Shown: piece by piece, positions 61,860 to 64,000 of the stretch
Layout of the letters: every line of letters starts with the position of its first letter
How positions within the stretch are numbered: the first letter of the stretch is position 1
DNA from: Piscinibacter sp047600445
Lineage (GTDB): Bacteria > Pseudomonadota > Gammaproteobacteria > Burkholderiales > Burkholderiaceae_C
NCBI RefSeq assembly: GCF_047600445.1
Contig: NZ_JASGKT010000002.1
Span: 744,001 to 808,000, forward strand
DNA length: 64,000 nucleotides
Direction: 5' to 3'
Notes under the pieces: generated by a model
Told to the model about the DNA's origin: nothing
The model's database searches: none
What the model saw: the letters and a program-made list of their open reading frames with translations, nothing else
Program-made: the position numbers and the translations under genes

Positions 61860-62786
61860 ATGAGCGGTGCATCGAACTTGCCGGCCACGGTCGACGAGAC
61901 GATCGCGCTGCTCGCCGCGCACGACTACCTGAGCGACCGGCGGCTCGCGACCGCGCTGTTCCTCGCGCTGACGCTGCGCCGGCCGCTGTTCCTCGAAGGC
62001 GAGCCCGGCGTCGGCAAGACCGAACTCGCCAAGACGCTGGCCGGCGCGCTGGGCGCCACGCTGCTGCGCGTGCAGTGCTACGAGGGCCTGGACGTGGCGC
62101 ATACCGCCTACGAGTGGAACGTGGCGCGCCAGATGGTCGAGATCCGCCTGGCCGAAGCGGCGCACGCGATCCACGACAGCGCGGACCGCGACCGCCTCGC
62201 GCACTCGCTCTACTCGCGCGCGATGCTGATCGAGCGCCCGCTGCTGCAGGCGCTGACGCAGCCGCGTTCGCCGGTGCTGCTGATCGACGAACTCGACCGT
62301 GCCGACGAGCCCTTCGACGCCTTCCTGCTCGAAGTGCTGGCCGAGAACCAGATCACCATCCCCGAGCTGGGCGCGGTGAAGGCGAGCGCGCCGCCGATCA
62401 CCATCATCACCAGCAACCGCACGCGCGAGATCCACGATGCGCTCAAGCGCCGCTGCCTGTACCACTGGGTGGAGTTCCCCGATGTCGAGCGCGAGCTGGA
62501 CATCGTGCGCCGCAAGGCGCCGGGCGCCTCCGAGCGGCTGTACCGGCAGGTGGTGGAGTTCGTGCAGCGCATGCGCACGCTCGACCTGTTCAAGGCGCCG
62601 GGCGTGGCCGAGACCATCGACTGGAGCAACGCGCTGGTGGCGCTCAACGCGATGCGCCTGGACCCCGCCACGGTGAGCGACACGCTGGGTGTGCTGCTGA
62701 AGTACCAGGACGACATCGCGCGCATGGGCGGCGGCGACACGGCGAAGATCCTCGACGAGCTGAAGGCGCGCGCGCTGCTGGACTGA
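61860..62786 (+). CDS. MoxR-type AAA ATPase (CoxD-like)
   Basis: A 308-residue AAA+ ATPase of the MoxR branch. Walker A is GEPGVGKTELAKTL, Walker B is VLLIDELDRADEPFDAFLLEVL, sensor 1 is ITIITSNRTREIHDAL. In Oligotropha, CoxD works with CoxE as a chaperone that completes the copper-sulfur-Mo active site. For a form II enzyme the exact task is less certain. GAGGGG precedes the ATG. It follows the hairpin region. Confidence 0.92.
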   Translation: MSGASNLPATVDETIALLAAHDYLSDRRLATALFLALTLRRPLFLEGEPGVGKTELAKTLAGALGATLLRVQCYEGLDVAHTAYEWNVARQMVEIRLAEAAHAIHDSADRDRLAHSLYSRAMLIERPLLQALTQPRSPVLLIDELDRADEPFDAFLLEVLAENQITIPELGAVKASAPPITIITSNRTREIHDALKRRCLYHWVEFPDVERELDIVRRKAPGASERLYRQVVEFVQRMRTLDLFKAPGVAETIDWSNALVALNAMRLDPATVSDTLGVLLKYQDDIARMGGGDTAKILDELKARALLD

Positions 62787-62792
62787 ACGGGC

Positions 62793-63974
62793 ATGCTGGC
62801 CGAGAACCTCGTGCACTTCTCGCGCATCCTGCGCGACGCGGGCCTGGCCGTGGGGCCGGACCGCGTGCTGGCGGCCGTCGCGGCGGTGGAGGCGGTCGGC
62901 CTCGACCGGCGCGAGGACGTGCGCGCCGCGCTGTCCGCCGTGATGCTCGAACGCCACGAGCAGCAGACCCTGTTCGACGCCGCCTTCGACGCCTTCTTCC
63001 GCGACCCCAAGCTGCTCGAGCAGATGATGTACCTGCTGCTGCCCAAGGTGCAGGGCCGCGGCGAGAAGCACACGCCGCCGCGCGCCAACCGCCTGGCCGA
63101 AGCGCTGGCCGCGGCGCCGCCGAAGCGCGAGCCGCCGCCCGGGAACCGGGCCGCGCAGGACGAGATCCGCTTCGAGACCGAGTTCAGCTTCTCCGCGCGC
63201 GAGCGCCTGGCGCAGGCCGACTTCGAGAGCATGACGACGGCCGAGTACGAGATGGCCAAGAAGCTCGCCGAACGCTCGCCGCTGCCGGTGCGGCCGGTGC
63301 GGCGGCGCCGCCACGAGGCGAGCCCGCGCGGCGGCGCGCTCGACCTGCGCCGCACGCTGCACGGCATGGCGCGCGCGCCGCACACGCTCACGCCGGCCTT
63401 CACCCGGCCGCGCAGCGAGCTGCCGCCGCTGGTGGTGCTGATCGACATCTCGGGCTCGATGGAGCGCTACTCGCGCCTGTTCCTGCACTACGTGCACGGG
63501 CTGACGCGCCGGCACCTGAAGGTGCACACCTTCGTGTTCGGCACGCGGCTGACCCCCATCACGCGCTGCCTGCGCCAGCGCGACCCCGACGTGGCGCTGA
63601 ATATGGCCGATCAACTCGTGCACGACTGGAAGGGCGGCACCCGCATCGCCGCCAGCCTGGACGAATTCAACCGCCGCTGGGCGCGCCGCGTGCTCGGCGG
63701 CAACGCGGCGCTGCTGCTCGTCAGCGACGGGCTCGAACGCGACGACGACGGCGCGCTGGAACGCAGCGCCGCGCAACTGCGGCGCCTGGCGCACCAGGTG
63801 GTGTGGCTCAACCCGCTGCTGCGCTTCGCCGGTTTCGAGCCGCGCGCCGCCGGCATCCGCACGCTGCTCGCGCACGTCGACCGCTTCCTGCCGGTGCACA
63901 ACCTCGCCAGCCTGGCCGATCTGGCGCAGGCCTTGCGCCGGCCGGCGCTGAACCCTTCCACCCTGCTGCACTGA
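62793..63974 (+). CDS. VWA-domain protein (CoxE-like)
   Basis: The 393-residue partner of the MoxR ATPase. The C-terminal VWA domain holds a MIDAS motif in LVVLIDISGSMERYSRLFLHYVHG and later threonine/aspartate positions in VHDWKGGTRIAASLDEFN and LLVSDGLERDDDG. The N-terminal half is helical and variable (VHFSRILRDAGLAVGPDRVLAAVAAV). MoxR-VWA pairs insert metals or remodel proteins during maturation. It starts 6 bp after the ATPase stop. Confidence 0.92.
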   Translation: MLAENLVHFSRILRDAGLAVGPDRVLAAVAAVEAVGLDRREDVRAALSAVMLERHEQQTLFDAAFDAFFRDPKLLEQMMYLLLPKVQGRGEKHTPPRANRLAEALAAAPPKREPPPGNRAAQDEIRFETEFSFSARERLAQADFESMTTAEYEMAKKLAERSPLPVRPVRRRRHEASPRGGALDLRRTLHGMARAPHTLTPAFTRPRSELPPLVVLIDISGSMERYSRLFLHYVHGLTRRHLKVHTFVFGTRLTPITRCLRQRDPDVALNMADQLVHDWKGGTRIAASLDEFNRRWARRVLGGNAALLLVSDGLERDDDGALERSAAQLRRLAHQVVWLNPLLRFAGFEPRAAGIRTLLAHVDRFLPVHNLASLADLAQALRRPALNPSTLLH

Positions 63975-63985
63975 ACACCACTGCC

Positions 63986-64000
63986 ATGGAACTCACAGGC
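63986..64000 (+). CDS. start of a CoxG-like SRPBCC protein, truncated by the window
   Basis: Only five codons are visible, MELTG, which is the usual N-terminus of CoxG-family proteins. With its position 11 bp after the CoxE-like gene, CoxG is the natural prediction. In the cox system it helps attach the enzyme to the membrane. The assignment rests on context and this short start. Confidence 0.6.

Overview
The window is about 70% G+C and densely packed on both strands. Typical Burkholderiales gene content (CSD-DUF1294 protein, DUF3717/DUF1289 protein, MaeB, RF2 with its programmed frameshift, EgtB/SenA-family enzyme, CoxSLMDEG-type cluster) points to a beta-proteobacterium, probably a Rubrivivax/Leptothrix/Piscinibacter-like member of the Burkholderiales. 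That placement is inference from gene content and codon bias; no rRNA is present. There are no insertion sequences, prophage genes or CRISPR arrays. Two tRNA genes, tRNA-Ser(UGA) and tRNA-Thr(CGU), are present.

Layout. 1-8 kb: a partial TIR-domain membrane protein, a DUF808 membrane protein, a chalcone-isomerase-like exported protein, a cold-shock/DUF1294 protein, a DUF2726 protein, a TPR/transglutaminase-like lipoprotein and oligopeptidase B. 8-10.5 kb: a divergent nickel/cobalt pair, dmeR-dmeF, with a perfect palindromic operator over the dmeF start, then an unknown multi-TM protein and tRNA-Ser. 10.5-17.5 kb: ApaH, a CorC/HlyC-type transporter, a PcaC-PcaD fusion, malic enzyme MaeB and a lipase-like hydrolase. 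17.5-22 kb: an unknown membrane protein and a BvgS-like hybrid sensor kinase, then tRNA-Thr. 22-27.5 kb: a minus-strand run prfB-pepN-fbp-histidine phosphatase. 27.6-30 kb: a two-subunit sodium:solute symporter.

30.6-35.5 kb: a TonB-dependent siderophore receptor and a fecI-fecR pair preceded by a Fur-box-like palindrome; a toxin-antitoxin pair sits between receptor and fecR on the other strand. 35.5-44.5 kb: housekeeping and metabolic genes (hydrolase, acyl-CoA synthetase, transglutaminase-like protein, MFS carrier, a decayed toxin-antitoxin pair, ribH behind an FMN riboswitch, lipoprotein, Tas-like aldo/keto reductase, rhomboid protease, YbaK). 44.5-54.1 kb: a large iron-uptake block on the minus strand: fecI-fecR-TonB receptor, then Fur-family regulator-tonB-exbB-exbD-catecholate receptor-PepSY-like protein-cytochrome b561. 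54.1-57.9 kb: small membrane protein, MATE transporter, DUF3717/DUF1289 protein, an EgtB/SenA-family enzyme and a short ModE-like regulator. 57.9-64 kb: a divergently transcribed molybdenum-hydroxylase operon (small, large, FAD subunits, MoxR ATPase, VWA protein and the first five codons of a CoxG-like gene).

The main theme is metal handling: nickel/cobalt export, three siderophore receptors with two FecIR surface-signalling systems and one TonB energiser, and a molybdoenzyme under an apparent ModE-like switch. The best leads are: a truncated ModE-like regulator with a matching palindrome; an EgtB/SenA-family enzyme with Arg where a second iron-binding His is expected; the dmeRF operator layout; a kinase/membrane protein/hydrolase run of unknown purpose; a toxin-antitoxin pair splitting a FecIR-receptor cassette; and two intergenic repeat or hairpin structures. 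No wholly new system can be demonstrated from sequence alone.
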